From: Motacilla alba alba
Lineage: Eukaryota > Chordata > Aves > Passeriformes > Motacillidae
NCBI RefSeq assembly: GCF_015832195.1
Contig: NC_052027.1
Location: 5,968,649 to 6,032,648, forward strand
Reading direction: 5' to 3'
Length of the DNA stretch: 64,000 nt
In this document: positions 36,301 through 49,050 of the stretch, piece after piece
How the letters are laid out: the number at the start of each line of letters is the position of its first letter
Position numbering within the stretch: the stretch's first letter is position 1
Made by a program: the position numbers and the translations under genes
Notes under the pieces: model-generated
Database searches by the model: none
The model's input: the letters and a program-made list of their open reading frames with translations, nothing else
What the model was told of the DNA's origin: nothing

Positions 36301-39300
36301 CTAATTTAAACCCCATAGAGAGAACAAGTTTTGACTAATGGGCTCTGGATGGGGAAGTTTAGACAATGCCAAGCTCTTTGTCCAATCTCTTCCTCTGACT
36401 GACACAACAAGGTCTTCATTAATATAGCTGCAGTTCCCCTGTATGCTGGTAGGAAACATTTCTTCAAAGAACAATCTCACCCAGCAAGACCCCTCAGATC
36501 TCGGCACCTCCCAGAGCTTAAAAACACATTATTTCAGAGATGAGACCATTCACAGGGACCAAATGTCACAAGCATTTGGAAAACTAGAGTTTCTGCACAA
36601 ACACTTTCAACTTCCTCCACATTCCCACCTTAGATGACTTTACCTGGAATCTGCAGAGCTGTTTTGCAGGTTTATTTCATCCTGTCATTTTCAAATCTAT
36701 GACAGCTCTGTTTTATTCCTTCCCAGAGCTGCCTCCTTCCTGCTTCAGAGCATCATCTGCACCACCACACACTTGTTCCTTCACAATGGCCATCTTGGCT
36801 GAGCCTTTTCAACTCAGCTGCCTGAAATCCCCAGCTGGCTCCTCATCCATCATTTCAGGAGCCCTCTCAGGGCTACTGGGCTTCTGCCCCTCTCAGATTT
36901 CCTTCCCCACACATGGCTCTTCAATTGCCCAGATGCATTCCCAGCAAATCCTGCTGTGGGTTCCCTGCCTACCTTTCCTTTAGCCATGTCAGATACACCT
37001 CAGAAAACTTCTGTCCTCCAGCAGTGGGAATTTGTGCCAAGCTCTGTTCACAGCAAGGAGAAACTCTTACTCCAGTTACATCAGCTGACAGGCAGAGAAC
37101 AGGCAAAGTTTGTGAAGCTGACAAGGTTGACACTAAAAACTTACTTTGCAGAAGTACTTCTCACTGCAGATGTTTTTAAAGTTTCTGTGCTTTGCATAAA
37201 TCAACTGGTCTTTTAACATTTAAGCAATGTAGAGTTTTGGTTCTTTTTTAAAACTAGACCCAAAACTTACCAAAAGTAGCCTGATGTTACACACCTCTTG
37301 TACTCCTGCACAAACTGTGTCCCAGAGATTTTGAAGTTCCTCAGTACAATCACAAGCAGTTGGTTTAAACTCAAGCACCAAAATCAGGCAGCTGAGTAAC
37401 TTGAAAAAAATCTTCCTTAACCTGGTGGATGCTCGAATCATAAATTACAGCCACAATTAAAGACAGAAACCCTTAAAACCTAAGAAAAATAGACCCTAAG
37501 TCAACGTACAGAACCATCTGCATGATCCAATCTATTCCAGCAACACTTTCACCATGAAAGTCTGTCAAATTTATTTTAAAAGGCTTCAGAAACTCATTAA
37601 ATCCAGCAGCCAAACCATTCTTTCAGCAAAAGTGGTGTGGTGCATCCCATCCAGCATAAAACTGTTTCCAAGCAGCCAAGTGGGGTCAGGCTGAGTTACA
37701 GGAGGACAGACAGTAATGAGATTCCAGGCAAGAGAACACAGGCAGTATTTTCTGAAAACACATTAAGTCTCCTGTTGAAAGAAGACTAGTATTTTGCAAT
37801 TTGCTCACTCTCTTGGGGTTACGTTGGCCCAGAATATGGAAATTTCAACTACATTGTATTTTATTAAGTATTTTTCCTTTCATTGATACCTTACTCTTTC
37901 CTTCAGCCTTTTCACTTAAAGAATTATGGGCTTGTCCACATATGGAGCTATTCAGAGTTTTTCCTGACAAACTCTGTATAGAACATTGGTTAAGGTAAGT
38001 TTATTCCAAAGTGTCTCAAACATTTCCAAAGCTGACTGGTACAGCAAGTCAGGAAATCCATCAGGAAATACTTCACACTTATAACTTCTTAATACAAATT
38101 TGCTTTCCTCTGAAGACACTCTGAGCTACAAATACTTCTAAATCAACTGATTATCAGCCCTGTGATCAAAAGACATGACAGCCATCAAGCTGTACTGCAA
38201 AGCAGCATGTTCTCTGAGCCCTGAACCGAGCAGGTAACACAAAGCAGTGTGGGGAGAGCAGCTGATGAAGAAGACGCACTACACACAGTTAGCATGGAGC
38301 ATACAAGAGAAGATCAGCATGGGTGGCTGGCTGGGTATTTGACAGTTCTTAATTTGCTGTTTCAGTCTCTAATTGTATGATGAATTTGTTGGCAGCATTT
38401 GTGGATTCATGCCCCCATCCATCTTTACTTACAACCAATTCCCAGCCGCTGCTCTGAGTTTCCATCCTTCCCCTGTTTTTTCTCCACTTCCTCTCAAAGG
38501 CAGCAGTCTCACCTTCCCAACCATCTCCTAACCATTGCTTCTGCACAAGGATTTGGCAAAAATCCTACAGCATCTGTATTGCAGACCTGACCTCACATAG
38601 ATTCATGTATGAATATTTCAAACCCCACCACGGTTAATTCAGAAGACCACCTACGTTGCTGCACTCCCCACCACTGCTCATCTTGCCAGGGTTGGAGTAT
38701 TCCCTTTCTCAAAGCCTGTGCGCAGCCAGATTTGCACAGCACAAAAGGCACAGTCACAGCTAAAATGAAAGGCACAATGAAAATAGAAAGAAAAGTTTCA
38801 GTGTTGTGGAAAAGGTCCCATCACACTTTGACTGCTGTCATTTGCCCACTACTCATGAACACTATGATCTGCCAGCACATGCCACACTGCTTGAGAGGAG
38901 ATAGGATGCAAAGCACAAAATGCAGAACAGTTTTGTCCTTTTATTAGTTCAGCTTTTAGAAAAGGGATAGCTGAAATATTCAAAGCCATTAGCCCAAAGT
39001 CTAGACACAAGTACTTGATCTCTTTGCTGAATCAAAATCAGCTCTCCCTAGAGTGCCCAACTTTCCCGTTGAACTGAAAAGTCACATCTTCCAACACTGC
39101 AAGTTTTGGAGTTTGAAATACCTAAAATCTTAACTTCATGTCTGATGTGAGTGGCTGTCTTGTCCCTGTTAGATTGGGCTCCTGCAAGCTGATCTTCCAA
39201 AGCTTACCATGCTGTAAAGCCCTGGCCAATTATCCTGCTGGAGGTTTTCATTCCATTACTCTGAGGATTTGTCTGACTCATGCCTCTGCCTTCTCCTCAG

Positions 39301-42300
39301 AACAGGCATTAATAACAACTTTCTTCTCTGACCTAGCCAGTTACTCTCCTGGAGTACTCTCCAAATACCCTTTTGGAGATTCCCACTCTTCTCTTAAACT
39401 GAACCTGGTTAAATGTTTCAAACAATGCTGCCAGGGCAGAGGGATGAAGTGGCTGATTTGTGGACAGAGATAACAGTGTTGTCCATCATGTCTAGAATGC
39501 CTTTTTTCATGCAGAAAAAGAACCCCACAAGCATAAAATGAAGTAAAACATACACTTTGCTCTTTTGTTTGAATTAAAAACACACTTAAAATGTCATTCT
39601 ACAGAATCATGATTTGTAAATCTGTAAACTTGCTTGCATTGGAACTTCCTTCTTCTAAGAAACAAGTTCTTACTAGAAGAGAAGGGTAAATGAATTCCCC
39701 AGGAAGATAACTCCTGCATTAAGTTTTCCTATTTGATACATCCCAAAAGCAGATTAAAAAATTCCAAAGTTATTAATATGAAGGGTCAGATGCTAATCAA
39801 AGATGAACCACACACTTTGCTCTTATCACAGAAGTACCTCAAGTGGTAACGCACTGGAATTCCAAGTGAGCTTGGAATTTCACCTTGAAATACCTGTCCT
39901 CACCTTGCCCTGTGGAGTCACATGATCCTCTCTCCTCACTGAAGTGACAAGTTTTTGAGCTTTTCAAATCTCCAGACTTTTAATCCTAAAGTACTCTAGG
40001 AACTTGCACAAGGACAAAAGCAGCTCAGTGACCTCAGCTGGTGAAGATCCAGAGCACGGTCATTGCCACCAGCTGCCAAAAGAACAGGACATCTCCCTCC
40101 CATGCTGGTCCTCAGTCCTCCCCCTCACTTCCTCTCTGAAAGTCAAGGTGGTTTACTGTCTTGCAAAGTAGGGAAAAAAAAGAAGGACAATGTCATCAAA
40201 AATAGCCAGTCCAGAACAAAAGATAAGAGTGAACCCACAATTTACAGGCAACAACCCAAAACTTCCACTAATATCTTGCAAAGTACATATTGTAACCATA
40301 ACAATATCTAAATATGAAATGGGAAAGGGCTGCTCTCAGCTCTCTTCTCTGGAATGTGAACCAAACAACTTTATTCTCACCTCCACGCAAAAGGGATGCA
40401 AAATTATCCGTGCTGAATCCAAATTAGCTGAGCTGAATCCAACCAGTTTGGCACTCCTGAGGGAAACCTCATTGGTCAAACAGGGACAATCTTAAACTTG
40501 TCCCATAAAACCATATTTGCAGGAGCTTGGTGGGAGAGGCTCAGAGGGGGAGTTCTATTTAGCAAAGTTTCTTGTGATTAATACACACACTCATATTAAA
40601 CTGGCATTAAAAAATCTGTACAAATCAATCTGGAGCTGAACATTTAACTCTGGGCCTGCAAGACACACCTGGTCACTACTGAAAACAGGCACTAGGAGTT
40701 AAAAATGCTGCTCCTTCTCAGAGTTACTTACCCCACCTTAGAATATTAAAAGTAACATTTCAGAACATCTGGTTTTCCTTTCCACTCCCTATGATATCAC
40801 GTTTTCCAAGCACATTTGGCAGCTGACTGTAAAGATACAGGCAGACTAAACATACAGGGCAAAGTAGAGTCAAGATGAAAAATTCCAAAGTGCTGGATGC
40901 AGTAAGTGTGTTTTCTATCTCCAGATTTCAGTTACACAAGTGGTATAATAAGGGCTTTTCCCCCATTGGCAACTCATGTATTCTTCAACCTTCTCCTTCC
41001 TTGATGAGATGATACACCATGTATCTGCCCTCTAGAGTTTTGGATGTGCTTTTGTAAGCAGTTTTTCATATATTATGGGATATTCAGAGTCCCTATACAG
41101 CGAGATTCAGTTGTAGGAAAAAATAATTATGCTTAACAGGGTGAGATTTTGTATGTAGTTTTCTTTATCTCACTCTGGGAGATGAGATTAGCTTTCTGTA
41201 TTCCTCATGCCTAAAAGGAAAAACAAAACAAAATACAACACTGCTATAACTCCTGCCTTTTTATTGCTTGGCTTTGCCTCTCCCAGACTGGAACTGGAAA
41301 AATGGACCAAACCTGTTCCAGGGGACTGTTTCTCCTGTAAATTTCCACAGCCTGTAAACAACACAGGAGAGTGACTGTTATAAAAACTAAAAGTTCCCAT
41401 TTGACTTATTTCTCACATATATTTTATCATATCTTGAAGCAACTTTTGTATCTCTTCCTCTTTGCCTATTTTATTATTTTTAGCAGGTCACATTCAAAAC
41501 ACAGATTAGACAGCACAAACACACATTTAAGATTTGCATATACTCACATCTTATTGGTACACAAGAAGGTATCTGACTCATTTACACTCACCACTGAAGG
41601 AACAGCAACCCTAGAAATCCATCAACGCTTTCTTGCTCTAAATTCTAATTTCTCTCTTTTGTAAAAAAAACAGTGTGGAAATGCAAAGACATGCCTTAAG
41701 AATCCTAACATGACAGTCTTTGGCTTAATGCTTCACATTGAAAAGCAATTTAAATCAAGAAGCATAAAATGGAAGAAAAGTACATATTATCACAAAAACT
41801 AGTGGCAAAATAATAGTCACAGTGGTTATGCCCTGACTAATCAATAAAACTGTAATTATAACTTTCAGCCTGATGCAAATTGGATTAGTTTATATATTTC
41901 TATTGCTCAGCTATGACTTTACATAAAACATACATGAGAAGGACTTGCTTTGTGCTATTTTATTACAGATTTGTTGTAGCAAATCTCTAAATATCTATCT
42001 CGGGTATTTTAGAGCTTAGTTCTCTCCTCACACTCATCACTCCAAGAGGAGACAAAAAGCCAGCAAAAACAGGAAAATGAGGTGGAAAATGACTGTTACA
42101 ACATTGTAATTCCCACATGATAAAGCCACTCTGCCATTTCAGTGGCTACCATTACACATTTCTGTATAATGGTATATAGAGCAGTCAGAGCACGTGAGAC
42201 AGCCCTGAGCAGCTCATTTACCTGTGCTGCACCATCTCTGCCAGCCCCAACATGAAAGCAGCAAGTGCCTGAGCTGTAAAGGTCACAGACCAGCACAGGG

Positions 42301-43507
42301 AACAAATGGCAGCAGGTTCTGTTGGAAGAAGTCATCTGTAGCCAACTGGGCTTTGGCTACTGCTGATTCAATTACTGGCTTGTAATTTTCTCACAGGATC
42401 CTCACAGGCACAGGGAGTGTACCATGAATAACCTATTCCACAAAGAAGAGACTTTTTCTTCTGGTGGATTTTATTGCAAAGCACTGGCACCTCGTCATGA
42501 GCCCCACTGTCATTTTGCTTGATTCTGCTATAGCACTTGAGAAGCTCAAAATATCTCCTGGATCTGCTGTTCCATGACACATCAGGCAAACAAGGAGTTT
42601 TAGGGCTGTGCATTGGTGGTAAATAACCTCCTGCTGATTTCTAACAGCCTTCAGAGAATCTTCATGGAAATAAGAATCTTCTCTGTGCGTTGCCTTAAGT
42701 AAGAAGTTACAACCTGACAGCACAGGCTCTAACCAAGCTCAGAAAGAATCCACCTGAGGCAGCAACACAAACAAATCCCACCCAGCCCTACCTCTATCAC
42801 CTTCTACTACCAGAGTAGTTATATCATCTATCTTCATGTACTTGGTATGGTAAATTAAGTTTCCTGGCTAAATCTCATTCAATCTAATCAGTAACATTCC
42901 CAGAGAAGAATAAAAATTACTTGGGTGTCAAAGCTGATCCCACAGAGAGCAGGGAGAGCTGAGCTGCTTCCCATGGGAAATAGCCAGGCTGTGCTGCTGG
43001 AGCAGTGAGGCACCTGATGTTCAGCTGAAATAAATGGCATCTCTACACTCCTGGTAGCTTGGGACCAACATACACCTAAGCTAAGCCTCCATGGGAAAGA
43101 GAAGAAAAAAGTCAGTTAATAAAAGCAGAGCATGGAACCACAGACACAAAAGATTGTTCTGCACCATGCCATAGGCTAAGTTTAAGTTGCAAAAGAGCCA
43201 GAGAAGCCTGTTTGTTTCCATACAGCTCATTTCCTTACCTCAAACCTGCAGAGAGCATCTGCATCCCATTTTATCAGTGCAGTGCCAGGACACACTGTGC
43301 CAAAACCAGGAGAGCAGAGGTGGCCAGGGCTGGCAGGAACAGCAGGGGTGCTCAGAGCTCAACACCCAGCCCCAAGGCACTGTGCCAACAGTGAGAAACC
43401 AGGCTGCTGTAAGAACTGTCACAAGATATGACACCAAACCTGAGTTTCCATAACTGAATGGTTTCCTCCCCTCCCCTGGACACACAACAGATGAATTGCC
43501 TTCTTAC

Positions 43508-43617
43508 CACTTCCCCAAGGGAGGCAGCCACCATGTGTGTTGCAGGGGACAAGTAAGATGAAGATCCATGGGGCAGCACGGATTTCACATTCTCGTAGGT
43601 GATAAAAAAAGCAGCAG
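43508..43617 (-). CDS. SLC25A26: SLC25A26 coding exon 3
   Basis: This 110-nt exon completes codon 64 (G/CT, Ala) and encodes residues up to Val100. It includes AAAFFITYENVK, the end of helix 2, and ATHMVAASLGEV, the start of helix 3. Human has AAAFFITYEYVK and KHMLAASAGEVV at the same places. The segment between them, SVLPHGSSSYLS, is the less conserved intermembrane loop. The acceptor is AATTTCAG and the donor GTG/GTAAGA. Exon 3 ends in phase 0. The intron behind it is the largest one complete in the window. Confidence 0.95.
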
Positions 43618-45131
43618 CTGAAATTCAAGAATACATGCAGTCATTGCACTGTTCCTCCATCACAGGGCTGTAGTTAAAATCAGGATACTTTTACACCAAA
43701 ACAGTACAACAGTATCAACAGAATCTGTGAGAGAATTCCTCCAGAAGTTTATGCATCTGACCCTGGCAAACCTCCCATTAATATCGAAGGTGTCAGGACT
43801 CCAGGCCACTTTGGTAGTGAGCTACAGAAAGAGGTGTTAATTAGCCATGGATGTCCAGCACATTTTGAAAAACTGGTATCTTCCATATTCAGAGATAGAG
43901 TAGAGAGATTATCTCTTGGTTGAATTGAACAGATGGTCCTTTCTTTTAGGGGGGGAGGAAGGGAAAAACAAACAAATCAGTTGATTAATTGAAAAGAAAA
44001 ACAACCCCAAAAAGCAGAAATTGATACAATTCTGCTATCCTGCAATGTGCAAAACTGTTTCAGTATCAGTTTATTAATAATTTCTTCCTAGCTATTGTCA
44101 GTTAAATATTTTGAATTTAGCTCCATAATTTTTTTTCCAAGCTTCTGAAGGATTTGTAAAAGTTCTGCACAGTGAACAAGAAATGCACAAAACTAAACTG
44201 AGCACAGCAACTTGAGCTGTTTATTCACTGCAACAGTCAACTACAAAGGCACTTACACCTTAAGGGTTATTCTTTTTCCTAAAGATAATTTCAGTTCTCA
44301 GTCATATGTTGGAAAGATAAAACTACAGTGCAGATTTTGGAGATGTAAATACTGAAAAAAATGACATGTCTTGCGGGGGAACAGATTTTAATTGTGAAGA
44401 AGGGCCATGTGAATTGCCTTCTACTAATCAAAAGATGCTTATCACCTCAAACGGAGATAACAGAGCAGCCAAGATAAAGAACTGAATTTTTTTATATCAC
44501 CTTATGAAGGACATCAAACATCTGAAGGTGTCAGAGGATTTGTCAGCAAAGTTCTCCTAACATTTACATCCGACAGCACAGACTGCTGTTTTTTTCATCC
44601 CTCCCTACAAAGACAAAATGGACAAAGGCATCAGGAATTTCAGATGCCTTTTCTCTGCAGGGACTAAGAGTATGGACTTTAGTAAAGCCTTAGTTTCAAA
44701 AGTTTTCCTGATGTCTTTACAATTTAAGTCTTGCTGTTTCAGGGAGATGGGCAGAGCATCCCCAGGGCAATTAACTCAAACACCTGCAGTGCTCAAGCAC
44801 TTCGAAATTCCAGTGCCAAGAAAGAGTGGGTCATGACAAAAGTGTCCAGGACAAGCAAGACTCAAGCCCCCCTCAGCACCCAGAAATGCTTTAGTGTGCT
44901 CCTGTAGCTAAGGACAGGCTTATCCAGGAATGCTTCCAAGGAATTAGGGTTGCTTTCCAGAGCAAACCTGCAGCAGCCTTTACTCCAGTCTTGCTCAATT
45001 CTGCCCAATGCTGGAATTCTAGAAACTGCTCTTCACAGGCACCCACAGGAGAGGAAACCACAGACATGAATGTCCTATGTGACATAAATTACTACTTAAA
45101 GAAGACAAAGCATAATCCAAAGAAAATTTAC
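43618..45131 (-). other. SLC25A26: SLC25A26 intron 2
   Basis: 1514 bp, phase 1, with consensus ends. No repeat or gene recognised. Confidence 0.9.
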
Positions 45132-45288
45132 CATTTGGAAAGGATCCTATTGCAGTGGAAGGAACACCAGCATAGATGCCACGAAAACCACCAGCTTTCC
45201 TAAATCCTTGAGGACTCTGAAGTCTTGTTTTTACAGTATCCAGGGGAAAAAGGATCAAGTCTACACACACACCAGCAACTCCACCAGC
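45132..45288 (-). CDS. SLC25A26: SLC25A26 coding exon 2 (first carrier repeat)
   Basis: This 157-nt exon encodes residues 12-63 plus the first base of codon 64. It begins [14 protein letters not shown] and contains the first mitochondrial carrier signature [10 protein letters not shown] (P26, D28, K31), which kinks helix 1 and forms part of the matrix salt-bridge network in this family. The stretch after it, [20 protein letters not shown], is the matrix loop and the start of helix 2, very close to human. The acceptor is TTGTAG on the minus strand and the donor is ATG/GTAAAT. Cys19 stands where human has Ser. This exon alone is enough to name the gene. Confidence 0.96.
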
Positions 45289-45849
45289 CTACAAGACAAA
45301 ACCATGGAGAAAAGTGCATTCATATTCTCACATAAATGGTGCTTATGTGAGTAACTGAGGCATGTGTAACCCAAATCACTGCTGACTGTATCCTGCCTGA
45401 GGTCAGTTTATAAACTGATAGTCTTACACACAACTCAACAGCTTCCACAGCTATAATAAGAAGGGTTCAACAAAAGAAAGTAACAGATATTATGACTTTT
45501 AAACCATTTTTAAAGTATTTTTAAAACCATCTCGGTGTTTTGAATAATGCAGGCAAAGCAATGCAACACTTCCCCATCCACAGAAAAGCCAGACCATGGA
45601 TGTCACTTATGAAGAGACAGCACAGAATGACCAACACCTCCAGCAGCTGTGTGATAAAATCAGGGAAAACTGAAGCAATTCTGCTCCCCGCCTTAGGCAT
45701 CTCTAGAAAGCACGTTCACATTTTTCCAGCAAATGTTTTCATTTAAAGTGTTCACACTCCCTCATTGCCCTGTTGAACAAGGCCTAAAGTAAACTTTCTT
45801 TTTTCATTTATTTTTTTTGATAAAAGCCTATAGAAAGAAAAAAATGGTC

Positions 45850-46168
45850 AAATCATTGAAAGGTTCAGATTGGAATGGACCTTGAAGATCTAGTTCCAGC
45901 CCCTGCCATGGGCAGGGACACCTTCCACTATCCCAGGTTGTCCCAAGCCCCATCCAACCTGGCCTTGGACACTTCCAGGGATGGGGCAGCCACAGCTACT
46001 CTGGGCAGCCTGTGCCAGGGCCTCATCACCCTCAGAGTCAATAATTTTTCTCTAATATCTAATCTAAACCTATTCTCTGTCAGTTTGAAAACATTCCCCC
46101 CTGGTCCTGTAACCATGTGCTCTCTCCACCTTTCTTGTAGACCCCCTTAAGGTACTGGAAATCATATT
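45850..46168 (-). mobile_element. CR1 LINE 3' fragment
   Basis: The sequence is a clear antisense CR1 tail, with the hallmarks TTCCAGCCCCTGCCATGGG, CCATCCAACCTGGCCTTGG and TTTCTTGTAG near its right end. It is a 5'-truncated copy in the intron upstream of exon 2 of SLC25A26. It carries no coding capacity. Confidence 0.9.
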
Positions 46169-47029
46169 AAAGGAAGAAGTTTTCAAAGTCAGAAAGAAAA
46201 GGGGAAGGATTTTACCCAAAGAATTCCTAAAACAAAAGCCTAAAAAAATGATTCAACTAGGGCTCACTCTTTTTCCACTGTCTGTGTTTCTAGATGACTG
46301 GGTTTTTGGGTTTTTTTAATTACCCCATGACATGGCTGATTGTAGAAAATAATTATTTCACAAAAACATGAGGAAAAGGCTGAAATAAATAGAAAAACTC
46401 ATTCAAAATAAAACACTATCAATAGTTAACATTAATCCACTATGAGCCATTATTTAGCTGCAGTGCTCTTCAGAAAACACAGTTTGAAGGCTACCTCATA
46501 TAGATCCCGAGAAACAGCTGCACAGCTTTTTAACTCTGCCTGAAAACAAATCACATGTGTGTTACTCCAATAATTTTTTTCAGGGTAACAGAGGATTCAG
46601 AGAGGTGTTCACTATCTACCACTAAAGGTTTAATCAATAAGTTAATTACTCTTTTAATCTAGTTGGCTATTTTGAATGCATTGATTCTTCTTCACTCTTT
46701 TTCATCAAAATCCTTATCTGCTCAAAATAGCATTGATCAGATTTAATCAGATTTAATCTGGCCATCTATTAAAACATGAATCAAAAGTTACTAATTGCTT
46801 CTTTAAGTTCTCAAAGTTCTGTATCTTAAATGTCATTTAAATTCATGAGGTAGCTAACAGAGCACCTGCCAGGGGGTGACAATAGCTGTGTGTTTGCAAC
46901 AACTGCAGAAAAGAGAAATGGCTTTTGGTTCATAAGGCACCTGGAACACATCTCCTCCCCCAGCTGTCAGTAACAGCAGGGTTATTGAAAGAACCTTCAC
47001 CAGGAGCTGCAGGAAGATCAGAGCTCACA

Positions 47030-47332
47030 AGAGAAGTGGAGGGGCAGCTCAAGTCTCTGCCCTCTGATCAGGGACAGGACCCATGGAGCAGCTGGAGCTG
47101 TGCCAGGAGAGGCTGGGGCTGGGATCAGGGAAAGGTTCTACCCCAGAGGGTGCTGGGCACTGCCCCGGCTCCCCAGGGAATGGGCACAACCCCAAGGCGC
47201 CAGAGCTCCAGGAGAGTTTGGACAATGCTCCTGGGCACAGGGTGGGATTGTTGGGGTGTCCCGGCAGGGCCAGGAGCTGGGATGGATGAGCCTTGTGGGT
47301 CCCTTCCATCTCAGGATATTCAATGACCCTAT
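47030..47332 (+). mobile_element. CR1 LINE 3' fragment
   Basis: A sense-oriented CR1 tail with GGTTCTACCCCAGAGGGTG, GAGTTTGGACAATGCTC and the terminal GGGTCCCTTCCATCTCAGG. It is of the subfamily common in songbirds. The long minus-strand open frame across it (47138-47701) is a by-product. Confidence 0.88.
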
Positions 47333-47737
47333 AAACTCCATCGCAATGATTAAGCAAAACCAGGACCTAATTCCAGCTCCTGGAGCCACGACCTCACTGC
47401 TCACGTCCATCTGCCTCAGAGCATTTGGGGCAGGCAGCTGAACTCTCCTCTGCTGCAGCTTTCCCCAAGGCACCACATCCCTGATTTTCCACACAGAACC
47501 CACTGGGCGTTTCCAAGGGAGTCCCAGCTGTGGTGACTGGGCTTCACCCCCTTGCTGAGCCCACACATGGAAAAGCAGTTTTAGGGTGGGCAATGCTTTA
47601 CAGACAGGGTCAGGGGCTCCCTGTGGCTGCTGAAGCCACAAACTGTGGCCACTCTCAGCTCCGCTCAGCACCTTGGCAATGCTCAGGCAAGACATCTGCA
47701 AAACTTGGAATATGTAAAATTTTTCCTAAGAAAGGAT

Positions 47738-48350
47738 GTTCCTTGATGTTAGAGCCTTGCAGCTTTCAAGCCTGATCAACAACAAAGGAGTTAATTGTTG
47801 AAACACTGTAACCAACAGACTCTACGTGATGTCCTGTGTTAGAAAGCCAAAATACTTGTCAGTAGAATTGCTAATTTCAGGGCTGCATGTGTTTCAAAAA
47901 TGTCAGACCTAGAGGGAGGTTAACAAATGCTGGGAAGAAGGACGTACCACTAATGGTGGAGACAAAGGATGCAGAATTTATGGGCCACAAGGACATTTGG
48001 CAGAACCCCAAAGAAAAGGAAGAACCTAATAAAGACAGATCCCCCACTGAGCAGACACCGCTCCGATTGGGTAAAAAGGAATTCCAGCAGAGGCACATCA
48101 CAGCTGCCAGCCAGGGAAACCCACTGACCCAAAAGCAGAGAAAGACTGAGCCTGTGGATTAGCTACCATGGCAAGCCAGAGAATCATTAACCAACAGAAG
48201 ACACAATACTAATTAATAAGAGAACCTGTGTAACTTGTAGCTAATGAACATTAATGCTTTTATTTGGTAAAGGGCAGAAACAGTGAAAAATTTTGGTGGA
48301 GGCAGTGCTGGATTTTTGTGGATTTGCCAGCCAGCGACCCATTCTGCGCA
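47738..48350 (+). mobile_element. Probable degenerate solo LTR in SLC25A26 intron 1
   Basis: The segment begins TGTTCC and ends TTCTGCGCA. Its 3' part, GTAAAGGGCAGAAACAGTG through GCCAGCCAGCGACCC, resembles songbird retroviral LTRs as I recall them. The 5-bp flanks are AAGGA and AAGAA, a possible duplication with one change. It contains a 91-codon open frame (47887-48162) with no recognised domain, which I treat as chance. It lies just 344 bp downstream of the exon 1 donor. The element assignment rests on memory and TG...CA ends only. Confidence 0.45.
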
Positions 48351-48352
48351 AA

Positions 48353-48606
48353 GAAAAAATTTATATGCGCATGTATAAAAGATATATATGCGATTATATA
48401 TATGTGTATATATATGTATATATAAAAATATATATGTATTATTATATACATATTTTATATATAAATATACATAAAATATACTATATATAATATATAAAAT
48501 ATACATAAAATATATAAAAATATATAATATATAAAATATATACGTTTGCATATTATATATATACACATATAAAAATAAAAATATATCATACATACACATA
48601 TAATTT
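48353..48606. repeat. AT-rich microsatellite (TA/TATAAA-type)
   Basis: About 250 bp of imperfect (TA)n, TATG and TATAAAA runs. It ends about 90 bp from the exon 1 donor, so an extreme AT block abuts the CpG island. Open frames here are strings of Ile, Tyr and Lys and are not genes. Confidence 0.95.
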
Positions 48607-48629
48607 CTATTCCCTAAGAATACCTCTAC

Positions 48630-49050
48630 TCTGTTTGTGGACCGGGCTCTTGCACACCGGGTAAAACAACACATTTCGGGCCCGCTCACTCACCGCCAAG
48701 GCCGCCCAGGACTCCCGCGCCTCCATGCAGGGCTGGCGGGCCGGGCTGTTGGCCCGGGCCGGGATCAGCAGAGCCGGGGCCGGCGTTCCAGGCCTACCCC
48801 ATGCGCACACATGGGCGCAGCCATATTGCCGCCCCGGCCCGTGTCACGTGGGCGCAGCTCTCTCTCTGCGCCTGCGTGGGACCCGACGCATGCGCACAGT
48901 GGGAAGCTCCCAGCAATTAGCGCCGAGCGTTAATTAATTAGTTGGTGCTTAGCGGCGGTTTGCTGTGTAATACCGGCACAGCCGCTTTCGGCTCTTTCTG
49001 GAGCCCCTGAGGTGCTGGTGCGTGCGCCAGAGGCGCATGGGATCTGTTTG
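48630..49050 (-). promoter_or_regulatory. SLC25A26: SLC25A26 CpG-island promoter
   Basis: The block is visibly rich in G, C and CpG against AT-rich flanks and contains coding exon 1. Motifs seen: a CACGTG E-box at 48845-48850; two NRF1-like sites, TGCGCCTGCGTG at 48867-48878 and GACGCATGCGCA at 48885-48896; and a YY1-like GCCATATTG at 48820-48828. NRF1 and YY1 are well-known regulators of nuclear genes for mitochondrial proteins, so the motif set fits the gene. No TATA box is obvious, and the start point cannot be fixed from sequence. CpG islands often fire in both directions, so a plus-strand transcript is possible. Confidence 0.8.
48694..48726 (-). CDS. SLC25A26: SLC25A26 coding exon 1 (start codon)
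   Basis: The exon encodes MEARESWAALA (residues 1-11) and ends at a strong GTGAGT donor. It matches the human first exon in length and in its AAL core, and is followed in exon 2 by AGGVAGV as in human. It opens transmembrane helix 1 of the carrier. The ATG at 48726 has T at -3 and G at +4, so its context is not ideal. The frame stays open upstream to about 48810 but shows no other ATG there. The exon sits inside a CpG island, as expected for a first exon. It is phase 0 with exon 2. Confidence 0.88.

Larger units (their letters stand above)
30099..43507 (-). other. SLC25A26: SLC25A26 intron 3
   Basis: 13.4 kb between exons 3 and 4. It contains a CTCF-like motif near exon 4, a (TAA)n tract and the exon-like segment at 33298-33373. 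Its open frames are short and unconvincing. Confidence 0.85.
45289..48693 (-). other. SLC25A26: SLC25A26 intron 1
   Basis: 3405 bp, phase 0. It holds two CR1 tails in opposite orientation, a probable LTR and the AT microsatellite, so repeats make up roughly 40 percent of it. Confidence 0.88.
1..48726 (-). other. SLC25A26: SLC25A26 locus, 5' half (coding exons 1-5 and introns)
   Basis: This is the mitochondrial S-adenosylmethionine carrier, an inner-membrane exchanger. It brings SAM into the matrix in return for S-adenosylhomocysteine and so feeds methylation of mitochondrial RNA, DNA and protein, and lipoate and ubiquinone synthesis (family knowledge). Five exons read in one continuous frame of 151 codons and closely follow the human protein as I remember it. 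Intron phases are 0, 1, 0, 0 and 0. Intron sizes from the splice sites are 3405, 1514, 13409 and 1185 bp, and intron 5 exceeds 28.7 kb. The third carrier repeat (about 123 residues) was not found in 1-28760, so the gene runs off the left edge. No frameshift or stop is visible in the five exons. In human, the 3' neighbour is LRIG1 and the 5' neighbour is MAGI1; neither is seen here. Confidence 0.93.

Noticed and set aside
47138..47701. 187-codon minus-strand open frame, the longest in the window
   Set aside because: Half of it lies antisense to a CR1 tail, and its composition (Trp, Pro, Gln and Gly rich) follows the repeat; no domain is recognisable.
47887..48162. 91-codon plus-strand frame rich in Lys, Glu and Gln
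   Set aside because: Lies wholly within the probable LTR and has no recognisable retroviral or host domain.
48213..48689. 158-codon minus-strand open frame
   Set aside because: Created by the AT microsatellite; it consists largely of Tyr, Ile, Phe and Asn.
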